A stretch of 64,000 bases of DNA from Desulforhopalus vacuolatus (GCF_016918505.1 NZ_JAFFPZ010000006.1:1-64000); one strand, 5' to 3'; shown: positions 1-8,741, counted from the first letter of the stretch. Notes: generated by a model not told the origin, from the letters alone. Translations and numbers: made by a program.

Positions 1-686
1 TTGATCGAAGCGGTGGTGCATTGACCAAGGCCTGCTTTGTTGGTTTGAGTAAGTGTGTTTGTGATGGGACAGCATATCGCCGGGAGCGAAAAGTTACAAA
101 ATCCATCGTAACCTCCTTAGAAGATTAGTCTTTTAAGGAGGGCAAACTCGGAATTTCACTTATTTGTCAAGAAAAAAACTTCTCCTTGTAATTTATTTTT
201 TCTACATGCAAAATCTTAACCGGACACTACTGGTAATAATTCGTGTTTATCCGTGGTTTACCAAGAGCATGAGAACAGCCCCTGCTCCAGATGGATCGAT
301 AAGCAGAAACAATACATTGCCACAATACTCATGTAGTTTGCTACCACGGAAAACACGGAAGGACACGGAAAACATCAATTACCTCAAAGCAACCACAAGG
401 GCATTCTCTTATGGTTTTTTCAGTAATAATTCGTGTTTATTCGTGTCCATTCGTGGTTCCTTTTGTCGTTTGTAACCACGAATGGATAAACAGGATGCAA
501 AACGGGTTACAACTTAATAGGAATGGTATTACATCTTGTATTGGCGGATTCAAAGGCAGGGACGGGAAAGGGAGAAAGGAAAAAGCAAAAGATTTTCACG
601 AAGTTGCTTTTCTGGTCAATACAAAAATGTAAATGGTATAATTACCTGCCGAATGAATAAAATACTGAAAAGAGAGTGCTGTCCTC
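1..686. repeat. Intergenic repeat cluster at the left edge
   Basis: No convincing gene is visible before the ModF-like gene. From about 424 to 531 lies an interspersed module with a 12-bp inverted repeat (447-458 with 474-485, CCATTCGTGGTT / AACCACGAATGG) that ends in AATAGGAATGGTATTA. From 532 to 640 a second unit runs through a purine-rich stretch to an end reading AATGTAAATGGTATA. Around 340-372 is a further tract of repeated ACACGGAA words. The same modules recur at 8.7, 22.9, 33.8, 45.2 and 54.0 kb. Short open frames here consist of repeat sequence only. Confidence 0.8.
112..141. other. Strong hairpin CCTCCTTAGAAGA / TCTTTTAAGGAGG
   Basis: Thirteen-base arms (112-124 and 129-141) pair with a single G-T type mismatch around a TTAG loop. 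One arm contains AAGGAGG, which resembles a ribosome binding site sequestered in a stem, but no start codon at a usable distance opens a long frame. Function unknown; it could be the 3' hairpin of a gene left of the window. Confidence 0.5.
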
Positions 687-2060
687 ATGATTATTGAAAA
701 TTTTTCTCATCCCGGGCTGAGTTTCAACCATTTTGCGCCTCAGTGCGGAGAAAGCTGGTGCATTCAGGGAGGAAACCGTTCCGGTGCAGAGGTGCTGTTG
801 CACCTCTTCAGTGGAGACCTTGAAGAGTATTCCGTTTCGCGGCTGGAATTGCCGGAGATGGGCATCCTCAGTTTCCGTCGTCAGCAGGAGATGTTTGAGG
901 AAGAGTTGCGGAATGATGACAGCGATTTCATGAATAAGCTTGATCCCGGGACCCTCGTCCGAAAATTTCTCCCTGACTGGGAACAGCATCTTCCACTTTT
1001 ACAGGCGCTGGATATGGAGCGTTGTCTCAATACCGGCTACCGCCAGCTCAGTTCCGGGCAGAATCGCAAGCTGATTCTGCTTATGGAGGTTCTTGGCGGG
1101 GCGGAGGTTCTCGTATTACAGAATCCCTATGACGGGCTGGATGACGAGAGTCGCAGGGTGCTTGATGAGACACTGCAGGCGGTCATCGGAGAAGGACGCG
1201 GGGTATTTATCTTTGTGAGCGCGAGGGTGGATGTGCCGGAATGGTGCAGTCATCTTGCGGTGATTGAGGGTGGCGGGATGGTGGCTGCCGGTGAGATGAC
1301 TGCTGCCCGCAGTGCCATCGTTACCGGAGAAAAGGTGGTGGGAGAAGCTGCACCGGAGTTTATCGGGGCCGCAGAGGATGGCGAAGAGCTGATATCCCTC
1401 GTGGATGGTTTTGCCGGTTATGGCGGGAAAGCCCTCTTCACCGGATTGAACCTTACCGTGTGCAGTGGCGACCACACCCTCGTCACCGGTCACAACGGCT
1501 GTGGAAAATCAACTCTTCTTGATATCCTCACCGGTGACAATCCCAAATGCTACAGCAATGAGCTGCGTATCTTCGGCAAAAAGCGGGGCAGCGGCGAGTC
1601 TATCTGGGAGATAAAGAAGCAGATGGGCATTGTCTCCCCTGCGCTCCACCGCAGCCACCACGGGGTGGGAACGGCGCTGCATGTGGTACTCTCCGGGTTG
1701 TATGACTCCATTGGTCTCTATACCCGGGCGACCCGCCGGGAACATGAAACCGCCCGCCGCTGGCTTGCCTGGGCCGGGCTGGCGGACGTGGCGGATCTTC
1801 CCTTTTCTCAGCTCAGTTATGGTGAACAGAGGTTGACCCTCATTGCCAGAGCACTGGTGAAGGGACCGAAGCTGTTGATGCTTGATGAGCCGACCCAGGG
1901 GCTGGATGACGACAATCGCGAACTGCTGCTGCAGTTTCTCGAGAAGGCTGCAGAGGAAAAGCTTTCCACGCTTTTCTATATCAGTCACCGGCAGGACGAG
2001 TTCCGCCCGTTTTTCCACCAGAGGGTTCGTCTTGAAGAGTATGAAGTCGGAAAGAAGTAG
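687..2060 (+). CDS. modF: ModF-like double ABC ATPase
   Basis: A 457-residue protein made of two fused ABC ATP-binding domains without membrane segments. It matches the ModF/PhrA family, including the family stretch GDNPKCYSNELRIFGKKRGSG followed by WEIKKQMG (about residues 284-314). Domain 2 is complete: Walker A GHNGCGKS (268-275), signature LSYGE (377), Walker B LLMLDEP (396-402). Domain 1 keeps a signature LSSGQ (121), but its Walker A reads GGNRSGAE without the lysine and its Walker B reads VLVLQNP, so it probably does not hydrolyse ATP. ModF proteins are associated with molybdate uptake, but no modABC genes lie in the window. The gene is flanked on both sides by interspersed repeats. 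Confidence 0.85.
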   Translation: MIIENFSHPGLSFNHFAPQCGESWCIQGGNRSGAEVLLHLFSGDLEEYSVSRLELPEMGILSFRRQQEMFEEELRNDDSDFMNKLDPGTLVRKFLPDWEQHLPLLQALDMERCLNTGYRQLSSGQNRKLILLMEVLGGAEVLVLQNPYDGLDDESRRVLDETLQAVIGEGRGVFIFVSARVDVPEWCSHLAVIEGGGMVAAGEMTAARSAIVTGEKVVGEAAPEFIGAAEDGEELISLVDGFAGYGGKALFTGLNLTVCSGDHTLVTGHNGCGKSTLLDILTGDNPKCYSNELRIFGKKRGSGESIWEIKKQMGIVSPALHRSHHGVGTALHVVLSGLYDSIGLYTRATRREHETARRWLAWAGLADVADLPFSQLSYGEQRLTLIARALVKGPKLLMLDEPTQGLDDDNRELLLQFLEKAAEEKLSTLFYISHRQDEFRPFFHQRVRLEEYEVGKK

Positions 2061-2478
2061 AGGGAGAAGGGAGAAAGGAGAAAGGAGACGGGAGACAGGG
2101 AAAAGCAAAAGACGGAACAGCGAAAAACTTTTTGCCAACGAATAAAAGCTCGAAACATGCGAATAAAGGCAAAAAACTTTAAAAAAGATTTAAAAATTAA
2201 ACAGAGAATTGCTGTTATTCTATCTTTACTCTTTGCGTTCTCTGGTTAATACAAAGTGTAAATGGTATAAGACAATTTTTTACCGCGAAGAACGCGAAGG
2301 AAGGAAAAAATCTTTTCGCTGTTCTGTCTTTCATAAGAACACCTTCAGCCGTTTCATCCCACAACGAATGTTATCGAGTTTTGTTGTCTTGCTTTTTCCT
2401 GCCTCCTTTCTCCTGTCTCCTTTTTCTCTTTGTCCACGCAGTCGCGTTCTCTGGTCAGTAAAAAATGTAATTGGTATG
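2061..2478. repeat. Interspersed repeat pair
   Basis: The repeat begins at the modF stop codon. A purine-rich tract (GGAGAAAGGAGACGGGAGAC) is followed by a conserved block ending in TCTGGTTAATACAAAGTG and AATGGTATAA at 2270. A second unit, starting with an ACCGCGAAGAACGCGAAGG tract and carrying a reversed pyrimidine-rich block, ends with CTGGTCAGTAAAAAATG and TTGGTAT at 2478. The stretch fills the space between the convergent modF and small membrane peptide genes. Confidence 0.8.
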
Positions 2479-2484
2479 CTGCCC

Positions 2485-2634
2485 TTATTTCACAAGCATT
2501 TCTTCAATGGAAGAAGGTGTTGACTCAAGGCCGAAACCGTCGCTGTCCTTTGTGCTGGAATTGGCTTCGGTCAGGGCAGCGATGCCGATGGAAAGAAGAC
2601 TGGTGAAAAAGAGAATGTAGATAATGTATTTCAT
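2485..2634 (-). CDS. Small single-span membrane or secreted peptide
   Basis: A 49-residue frame starting MKYIIYILFFTSLLS. It has a basic N-terminus and a hydrophobic segment of about 20 residues ending near ALTEA, followed by a polar acidic tail. The form suits a small inner-membrane protein or a precursor with a signal peptide. A longer frame extends upstream to 2739, but it reads through a predicted RNA hairpin and is less likely to be translated. A weak purine-rich ribosome site (GCAGAG) precedes the chosen ATG. Family not recognised. Confidence 0.4.
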   Translation of the reverse strand: MKYIIYILFFTSLLSIGIAALTEANSSTKDSDGFGLESTPSSIEEMLVK

Positions 2635-2654
2635 TTTTACTCTGCGATGTAATT

Positions 2655-2699
2655 GTAGTCCGGCGGGCTTATCCCTGCCGATGGTTCGCCGTATTCTAC
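2655..2699 (-). other. Structured leader hairpin upstream of the small peptide gene
   Basis: Three nested stems are visible: GTAG/CTAC (2655-2658 with 2696-2699), CGGCG/CGCCG (2661-2665 with 2687-2691) and GGC/GCC (2666-2668 with 2677-2679). On the minus strand it lies about 20 bases upstream of the peptide start, where a structured 5' leader would be. It is not recognised as a known riboswitch; it lacks the CGCAAAGCC core of the c-di-GMP-I class. Confidence 0.4.
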
Positions 2700-2740
2700 G
2701 GGGATATTCTGAAATATCAAGGATTACCAGGAACTTCAAG

Positions 2741-3419
2741 GTGCCTGTTGCAACTTCTCAAAAAGTTCTGGAAAAAACAAAGACAAGAAGGGAGACAGGA
2801 GACGGGAGACGGGAGACAGGAAAAAGCAAAAGACAAAGAATTTCACCGCGAAGGACACGAAGAACGCGAAGAGTAAAGATATAATACCATTCCTATTAAG
2901 TTATGCCTCGTTTAAGGAGGTCCAATCCCGGTTGTATCTGCTCTTAATAATTCTGGAAATTGCTACCAGTTTATTCCACCAATGGTTGTGTCATTCCACC
3001 GTTATCGTTACGTTTACCGTCACCGTGTAGACAAGGCATGTCTTGTCTCTACATCATTGCTGGAATCACTGTTGTGCCAATTTTTCACCAATGATGATGA
3101 ATGCCACCGTTCTCACCATTGCGATTACTTTTACATCCTGTTTATCCATTCGTAATCACCCCAAAATATGTCCACGCAGTTGCGTTCTCTAGTCAATACA
3201 AAATGTAAATGGTATACATGGTTCATCGACCAAAGTAACATAGTTAAACTGTAACTATCTGTTTTTATTTTACTTTTCGCTTTCCTTCGCGTTCTTTGCG
3301 TTCTTCGCGGTAAAAAATTGTCTTTCCGCCTTTTGCTTTTCCCTTTCTCCCGTCTCCCGTCTCCTGCCTCCCTTTTCTCCCCTTTTCTCCCCTTTTCCGT
3401 TGGTTCCGCAGTGAACAGA
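2741..3419. repeat. Interspersed repeat cluster with palindrome module
   Basis: A purine-rich tract and an ACCGCGAAGGACACGAAG tract (about 2770-2880) are followed by a bounded element from 2883 (TAATACCATTCCTATTAAG) to 3216 (AATGTAAATGGTAT). Inside it, about 2905-3090 is a module shared with 41.66-41.85 kb, containing the near-palindrome at 3027-3052 (core GACAAGGCATG). Between 3260 and 3400 a pyrimidine-rich copy in the reverse sense follows. No gene is visible. Confidence 0.8.
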
Positions 3420-3454
3420 AAAAGCCCCGCCGGAAAAACCGGCGGGGCTTTTTT
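3420..3454 (-). terminator. Intrinsic terminator of the DASS transporter gene
   Basis: A perfect 12-bp stem (AAGCCCCGCCGG at 3422-3433 with CCGGCGGGGCTT at 3439-3450) around an A5 loop, flanked by A and T runs. It lies 26 bp downstream of the transporter stop codon and could work in both directions. Confidence 0.9.
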
Positions 3455-3479
3455 GTGCTTCTTCTGTGGGAACCTCTTT

Positions 3480-5231
3480 TTACATCTGGGCGGTTACCCA
3501 GGCGGGGATAACTCCGAAATCAATCCCAAAGGTTGGTACTACAATGAGGTAGGTGAGGAGAACCGTGAGGAAAATTCCGATGATATTCAAGCCGAAACCA
3601 CTGCGTACCATCTGCGGAATGGTAACATAACCCGAGCCGAAAATAATGGCGTTTGGCGGGGTTGCTACCGGCAGCATGAAGGCGCAGGAGGAGGCGACGG
3701 CTGCCGGAACAATCAGCAGGAGCGGATTTTGTCCAAGACCAATGGCTACCGCCGAGAGGATCGGCATGATCATTGCTGAGGTAGCGGTATTGGAGGTAAG
3801 CTCGGTAAGGAAGATAATCAGTGTGGTAACGGCAAAAATGAGCACCAGGATCGGTGCAGCCTCAAGCAGACTGACCTGTGAACCGATCCACACCGCCAGT
3901 CCGGTTACGTTGAAGCCGGCCGCCATGGAGAGACCGCCACCGAAGAGAATAAGCACTCCCCAGGGCATTTTCTGTGCCCAGTGCCAGTTCATGACAAAAA
4001 TATTCTTTTTCAGGTCGAGCGGAATGAGAAAGAGGATAAGGGCACCGGTCATGCCAATGGCCGCGTCAGTTACCATTTTGGGATCGAAAAGGCCGAGGGC
4101 CCCCAGCTTTGCCCGGAAAATCCAGCCAAGAGCTGTGAGACCGAAGACGATGGCAGTGGCGATTTCACCAGAGCTCATTGCTCCCATATCTTTGAGCTCC
4201 TGATTGATGAGGTTGCGTCCTCCAGGAACCTTTTTCAATTTCATCGGGTTGATGATTTTCGTCAGCCATAACCAGCAGATGGGCAGAAAGATAACCACCA
4301 GCGGGATACCAACCTTCATCCACCCGGCAAAGCTGATCTCATAGCCATAGGTCTTCTGCAGGTATCCGGCAAGGACGGTGTTCGGCGGGGTGCCGATGAG
4401 AGTAGCGATGCCGCCGATGGAGGCGGCGTAGGCGATGCCGAGCATCAGGTTGAGGCCGAAGGCGAAACGCTCCGGTGAAAAGTCTATTTCTTTATCCAGT
4501 CCGGCTCGTTTTCCCTCCGCGACTACGTGGGCGATAATGGCGAGACCGATGGGCATCATCATAACGGTGGTAGCTGTGTTGGAGACAAAGGCGGAGAGCA
4601 CGGCTGTGGCGACCATAAAACCAAAAATCAGTCTTCCAGGTGAGAATCCCACTACTTTTACGATATTCATGGCGATGCGGCGATGGAGGTTCCAGCGCTG
4701 CATCGCGAGGGCGATAATAAAGCCGCCCATGAAGAGAAAAATGAGGTGCGATGCATAGGGGGCTGTGGCTTGTTTGGTCCCCATGATTCCGAGCAGCGGA
4801 AAGGCGGTGATGGGAATCAGTGAGGTGGCGGGGATGGGAATTGCCTCTCCCATCCACCAGACGGCCATCAACAGTGCTACGGCGGCCATTCGCTGGGCGG
4901 GGATGGACATGCCTTCCGGAGTGGGGAGGAAAATCATGAGCAGAAACAGCGCCGGTCCAAGAATAAGGCTTACCCTCTGTCGCAGGGTATATCTCCTTGG
5001 ACCTTCTTCATTCATGCCATCGGGACTGCTTTTTAACCGGCCGGTGTGTTCCGCCGGGGCAGAAGAAATTTCTTCTGAGAACTGTGCATTTTTTTCCTGT
5101 TCTTCGCCAGTTTCGCTTTTCTGATTCTTGATATAGTGCTGCACCATGCTTTTCGGTCGGAACAGAACCAGCGCTTTGGTCTCATCGTGCCAGTTCCAGA
5201 GGCGGTTCCACAACATTGTTGCGTTTGTCAT
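3480..5231 (-). CDS. DASS/SLC13-family sodium:dicarboxylate or sulfate symporter
   Basis: A 583-residue inner-membrane transporter of the divalent anion:sodium symporter family. A hydrophilic N-terminal extension of about 85 residues precedes the membrane domain, which begins near LRQRVSLILGPALFLLM. Both family signature pairs are present: SNTATTVMMMP with GTPPNTVLAGY in the first half, and SNTATSAMIMP with ATPPNAIIFGSGYV in the second. The family imports dicarboxylates, tricarboxylates or sulfate with Na+; the substrate cannot be told from sequence. The gene is monocistronic. Its upstream region carries a tandem 15-bp direct repeat and an FNR-like box shared with the divergent cupin-lactate genes, and a strong terminator follows it. 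Confidence 0.9.
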   Translation of the reverse strand: MTNATMLWNRLWNWHDETKALVLFRPKSMVQHYIKNQKSETGEEQEKNAQFSEEISSAPAEHTGRLKSSPDGMNEEGPRRYTLRQRVSLILGPALFLLMIFLPTPEGMSIPAQRMAAVALLMAVWWMGEAIPIPATSLIPITAFPLLGIMGTKQATAPYASHLIFLFMGGFIIALAMQRWNLHRRIAMNIVKVVGFSPGRLIFGFMVATAVLSAFVSNTATTVMMMPIGLAIIAHVVAEGKRAGLDKEIDFSPERFAFGLNLMLGIAYAASIGGIATLIGTPPNTVLAGYLQKTYGYEISFAGWMKVGIPLVVIFLPICWLWLTKIINPMKLKKVPGGRNLINQELKDMGAMSSGEIATAIVFGLTALGWIFRAKLGALGLFDPKMVTDAAIGMTGALILFLIPLDLKKNIFVMNWHWAQKMPWGVLILFGGGLSMAAGFNVTGLAVWIGSQVSLLEAAPILVLIFAVTTLIIFLTELTSNTATSAMIMPILSAVAIGLGQNPLLLIVPAAVASSCAFMLPVATPPNAIIFGSGYVTIPQMVRSGFGLNIIGIFLTVLLTYLIVVPTFGIDFGVIPAWVTAQM

Positions 5232-5346
5232 CAGGTCTCCTTACAGGTTGTTTGATGGATTCTCTTTCTGAATGGCAGGGATGTCGATTGTGTACATCAC
5301 GCCGAAATTACAGAAAGAAAACCGTACCATTGAGCATCTCTCTGAG

Positions 5347-5383
5347 CAAATATATTGAATCTTATAAACAAATATATTGAATC
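5347..5383. promoter_or_regulatory. Tandem 15-bp direct repeat, candidate operator
   Basis: CAAATATATTGAATC occurs exactly twice, at 5347-5361 and 5369-5383, with a centre spacing of 22 bp (two helical turns). It lies 116 bp upstream of the DASS transporter start and about 220 bp upstream of the cupin start, in their shared divergent region. Exact helically phased copies suggest binding by a regulator to one DNA face; the regulator is unknown. Confidence 0.55.
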
Positions 5384-5398
5384 AAAATACCTGAATTA

Positions 5399-5412
5399 TT
5401 GATATGGGTCAA
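5399..5412. promoter_or_regulatory. FNR/CRP-like box TTGATATGGGTCAA
   Basis: The 14-mer matches the FNR consensus TTGAT-N4-ATCAA except for one base (GTCAA). It lies between the divergent DASS transporter and cupin/lactate genes. An anaerobic or redox regulator of the CRP/FNR superfamily is plausible; unverified. Confidence 0.35.
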
Positions 5413-5600
5413 ACGAGAAATGAGCATGCTATGGTTCCATAAAAAACCTGAAAAGCATAGGGCTATTACGTGTTCAATGGCGTTTTTTTTGTTTTTTTTT
5501 GTGAATTCGAGGTATGAAAAATGGTCCAATCGTTGTCTTGCATGCACTTTAAAGGTGAAAAAAAAATATCGTTAACAGCTAAAAAAAAAGAGGAAGGAAA

Positions 5601-5951
5601 ATGAAAATCATCAAATACACAGAAATCGAGCCGGTTTTGATAAACAACGAATCTGCAAAGGCGGTGAAGGGGAGGGTGCTTATCGGGAAGGATGACGGTG
5701 CCGATCACTTTTGCATGCGGGTGTTTACTCTTGGACCTGATGGCTTTACACCACGTCACAGTCATGAATGGGAGCATGAGATTTTTGTTCACGCCGGCAG
5801 CGGCAAGATCTTCCTTGACGGAGAATGGCAGGAGGTTGCAGCCGGTACAGCGATCTTTGTTCCCGGGGGCGAGGTGCATCAGCTGATGAACACCACTAAC
5901 GAAGAATTCGTTTTTATCTGTCTCATCCCCGCAGGTGTCCCGGAGCTTTGA
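5601..5951 (+). CDS. Small cupin-domain protein
   Basis: A 116-residue single-domain cupin. The metal-binding motif is clear: RHSHEWEHEIFVHAGSGKIFL (two His, one Glu) in the first cupin box, and PGGEVHQLMN with the final His in the second. Such proteins bind a divalent metal and act as small enzymes or sensors; the role here is unknown. A good ribosome site (GAGGAAGG) precedes the ATG. It lies 47 bp upstream of the LutC gene in the same direction and is probably co-transcribed, suggesting a part in lactate or organic acid metabolism. Confidence 0.8.
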   Translation: MKIIKYTEIEPVLINNESAKAVKGRVLIGKDDGADHFCMRVFTLGPDGFTPRHSHEWEHEIFVHAGSGKIFLDGEWQEVAAGTAIFVPGGEVHQLMNTTNEEFVFICLIPAGVPEL

Positions 5952-5998
5952 TACCCAAAAATATAGAATGAGTTTCCTATTAATTCAGGAGGTTGAAA

Positions 5999-6559
5999 AT
6001 GTTTGAGGAATTAAAATCGCTTTATATGGAAAAGGCGACCCTGGTGGGATGTGAAGTTGTTGCACTGCAGGATCTCAAAGAGGCTGCAAAATATATTAAA
6101 GAAAAAACTGAAGGACCTCTGCTTGTGCCCGACTCAACGCTTTGCACCAGGTTCGGGCTGAAGTCTCTGCTGCAGGATACCGGAGTGACTCTCCATGAAG
6201 GCAGTTTTCGCGAGGCTGGTCACCTGCCTGCGGGGGGGGTCACCTTCAGTAATTTTGCCATTGGCGAGAGTGGTACGATTGTGCTCGATTCAACCCCGGA
6301 AGAGGTTCGGCTGGCGACCACCATTCCTGAGAAATATTTTGTTATTGTTGACCCCGTCACCATCGTTGCCGACGGACTTGGCGCTGTGGAGGCGATGACC
6401 GCCCTGCACAGCGGCCACGAGCCTCGCTATGTCGCCTATATCAGCGGGCCGAGCCGTACCGCTGATATTGAGCGGGTGCTGACCATCGGCGCCCACGGTC
6501 CGCGTGAGGTACATGTGTTGTTGATAGAGGGAATTTCGAGCGATTTCATGGAAAATTGA
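5999..6559 (+). CDS. lutC: LutC-family LUD-domain protein, lactate utilization
   Basis: A 186-residue LUD-domain protein of the LutC/YkgG family. In known systems it works with the LutA and LutB iron-sulfur proteins in oxidising lactate to pyruvate. Family features include TFSNFAIGESGTIVLDST and the C-terminal GAHGPREVHVLLIEG. The ATG at 5999 was chosen because AGGAGG sits six bases before it; an in-frame TTG at 5993 directly abuts the Shine-Dalgarno sequence. Ten bases separate it from the downstream LutB-LutA fusion gene, so the two are an operon. The arrangement resembles DVU3032-DVU3033 of Desulfovibrio vulgaris. Confidence 0.85.
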   Translation: MFEELKSLYMEKATLVGCEVVALQDLKEAAKYIKEKTEGPLLVPDSTLCTRFGLKSLLQDTGVTLHEGSFREAGHLPAGGVTFSNFAIGESGTIVLDSTPEEVRLATTIPEKYFVIVDPVTIVADGLGAVEAMTALHSGHEPRYVAYISGPSRTADIERVLTIGAHGPREVHVLLIEGISSDFMEN

Positions 6560-6569
6560 GGAGAGCGGA

Positions 6570-8741
6570 ATGAATGATATGAGTTTCAAGGAAAATGTTG
6601 AGAAGGCACTTGCCAACACCCGACTGAGTGAGACACTCCATACCTTCGGTGACGGTTACCTCGTTGCCCGGGAAAAGGCGTTTGCCGGCCTCGATTTTCA
6701 GGCCATGCGCGAAGAGCTTGGAGCAATCAAGGATGACGTGCGGGTAAACCGGAAGGCGCTGCTTGCCGAATTCATCAAAAATGCCGAGGCAGCCGGTTCC
6801 ACGGTCTTTATTGCGAAGGATACGAAAGAGGCCAACGATTATGTTGCCAGTCTTGCCCGGAAGAAGGGCGCGAAGACGATTGCCAAATCAAAATCAATGG
6901 TCTCTGAAGAGGCACACTTCAACAGGGCAATGGCTGCTGCGGGAATTGAGTCTGTAGAGACAGACCTTGGTGAGTGGATTCTTCAGCTCGCCGGGCAGCG
7001 TCCGAGTCACCTTGTCATGCCTGCCATCCACCTGGTGAAAGAGGAGGTCTCCGCCCTTTTCTCCAAAGATGCCGGCAAGACACTGGCACCGGAAATCAAA
7101 CCGCTGGTCGAATATTCCCGCAAACGACTGCGTGACGAATATTTCCGTGCCGACATAGGTCTCACCGGGGCAAATTTCCTCGTTGCCAACACCGGAGGTA
7201 TCGGACTGGTGACCAATGAGGGGAACGCCCGACTTTGTTCCACTTTGCCGAAGGTCCACGTGGTTTTTGCCGGTATTCACAAACTGGTGCGCAACATGGA
7301 AGATGCCATCAAGATAACCCGCCTGCTGCCGCGCAATGCCACTGCTCAGTTGCTCACCTCCTATATAACGTGGATTCGAGGAGCTGTTCCCTGCGATGGG
7401 GGAACGAAGGAGCAGCACATCGTTCTCATTGACGGCGGCCGCAGCACCCTCTATGAATCAGAGGCCTGCCGTGATGCCCTGCGCTGTATCCAGTGCGGTG
7501 CCTGTGCCAATGTCTGCCCGGTCTACCAGACCGTCGGTGGCCATGTCTTTGGATCTGTCTATATCTCCGCCATTGGTGTCATCCTCACCGCCTTTTACGA
7601 GGGGCTGGAGAAGGCTGAACCCCTTGTCCGCGCCTGTATCGGCTGTCGTTCCTGTTCTGCGGTCTGTCCGGTAAATATCGACCTTGAGGAAATTATCCTC
7701 AAACTGCGTCACGAGGTGACTGAGAAATACGGTATGGGCACGGTCAAAAACGTTGCCTTCAGGGCGGTAATGAAGAATCGCAACCTCTTCCACACCATGA
7801 TCAAGGCGGCTTCCAGGCTGCAGGGACCGGTAACGCAGAAGGGGAGTTCACCTTCTGAGCGTCGGGTTATCCGACACCTGCCGATGCACTTCATGGAGAA
7901 AGATATCACCGGCTGGCGGGATTTGCCGGCCATTGCTCCCAGATCCTTCCGTGATCTCTTTAAGACCCTTGAACAAAAGGTAAAAAATCCTATCTGCACA
8001 GTCGGCTTCTTTGTTGGCTGCGGCGGGGACTTTGTTTATCCCGAGGTCGGGGTGAAGATGGTGAAAGTGCTCAATCGTCTCGGGGTAAAAGTCGTCTTCC
8101 CGCAGGGGCAGAACTGCTGTGGGATTCCGGCCCTGTATTCCGGTGATACTGAGACCGGGAAAGATCTGGCGCGGCAGAGCGTAAAGGCTTTTTGCGACGT
8201 GGATGTAGACTATATCCTCTCCATTTGTCCTACCTGTACGATGGGTGTGAGGCGTGATTTCGCTGAACGGCTGAAAGATGAACCGGAATGGGCGGAGAAG
8301 GCGAAGGTCATTGGTGCGAAGGTTCTCGACGCTTCCGCTTTTCTGGAAAATGTACTGCACGCTTCTGAAAAACTGAAGGCGATGAATCTGCAGGGCAGCG
8401 AGGCTGTAACCTATCACGACTCCTGCCATCTCAAGCGGGGCAGTGGCGTTTTCGCGGAGCCGCGGGCACTGCTCGAAAGTGCCGGCTATACCGTCAAAGA
8501 GATGGCGAACTCCGACCGCTGCTGCGGATTCGGTGGTACCTACTCCTTCCTCACCCATCCGCAGATCTCGAAACAGATTACTGCTGACAAGGTGGAAAAT
8601 ATCCGCAACACCGCTGTGAAAACGGTGGCAGTGGACTGTCCCGGCTGTATGATGATGATCGGTGGAGCGCTGGGCAAGCAGGATGAAACGATACGCTGTG
8701 TTCACACTATGGAATTGCTTGCCGATTCTTTTGGAGTATAA
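6570..8741 (+). CDS. Fused LutB-LutA iron-sulfur lactate dehydrogenase subunit
   Basis: A 723-residue fusion. The N-terminal 300 residues are a LUD domain (LutB type). Next come two [4Fe-4S] ferredoxin motifs, CIQCGACANVCP near residue 305 and CIGCRSCSAVCP near 355. The C-terminal part is LutA-like, with two CCG cysteine-rich domains (VGCGG near 476 with NCCGIPAL; CHLKRGSG near 620 with RCCGFGG and the last CPGC near 690). The expected reaction is oxidation of lactate to pyruvate, passing electrons through Fe-S clusters. Homologous fusions are known from Desulfovibrio. The stop codon TAA is formed by the first bases of an interspersed repeat (TAATACCATT). Confidence 0.88.
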   Translation: MNDMSFKENVEKALANTRLSETLHTFGDGYLVAREKAFAGLDFQAMREELGAIKDDVRVNRKALLAEFIKNAEAAGSTVFIAKDTKEANDYVASLARKKGAKTIAKSKSMVSEEAHFNRAMAAAGIESVETDLGEWILQLAGQRPSHLVMPAIHLVKEEVSALFSKDAGKTLAPEIKPLVEYSRKRLRDEYFRADIGLTGANFLVANTGGIGLVTNEGNARLCSTLPKVHVVFAGIHKLVRNMEDAIKITRLLPRNATAQLLTSYITWIRGAVPCDGGTKEQHIVLIDGGRSTLYESEACRDALRCIQCGACANVCPVYQTVGGHVFGSVYISAIGVILTAFYEGLEKAEPLVRACIGCRSCSAVCPVNIDLEEIILKLRHEVTEKYGMGTVKNVAFRAVMKNRNLFHTMIKAASRLQGPVTQKGSSPSERRVIRHLPMHFMEKDITGWRDLPAIAPRSFRDLFKTLEQKVKNPICTVGFFVGCGGDFVYPEVGVKMVKVLNRLGVKVVFPQGQNCCGIPALYSGDTETGKDLARQSVKAFCDVDVDYILSICPTCTMGVRRDFAERLKDEPEWAEKAKVIGAKVLDASAFLENVLHASEKLKAMNLQGSEAVTYHDSCHLKRGSGVFAEPRALLESAGYTVKEMANSDRCCGFGGTYSFLTHPQISKQITADKVENIRNTAVKTVAVDCPGCMMMIGGALGKQDETIRCVHTMELLADSFGV

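Noticed and set aside
112-141. Ribosome binding site AAGGAGG at 135-141
   Set aside because: It is one arm of a 13-bp hairpin and no start codon at proper distance opens a credible gene.
164-632. Two plus-strand open frames at the left edge
   Set aside because: They translate interspersed repeat modules (words such as TRKDTEN and IRVYSCPFVV) and are shared with non-coding copies elsewhere.
2650-2700. Possible c-di-GMP-I riboswitch upstream of the small membrane peptide
   Set aside because: The pairing is good but the conserved GGGACGCAAAGCC core and the second helix are missing.
5460-5560. Sigma-54-like sequences ATGGCGTTTTTTTTGTT and TGGTCCAATCGTTGTC ahead of the cupin gene
   Set aside because: Both lack the -12 GC dinucleotide; the T-run makes the first a chance match.
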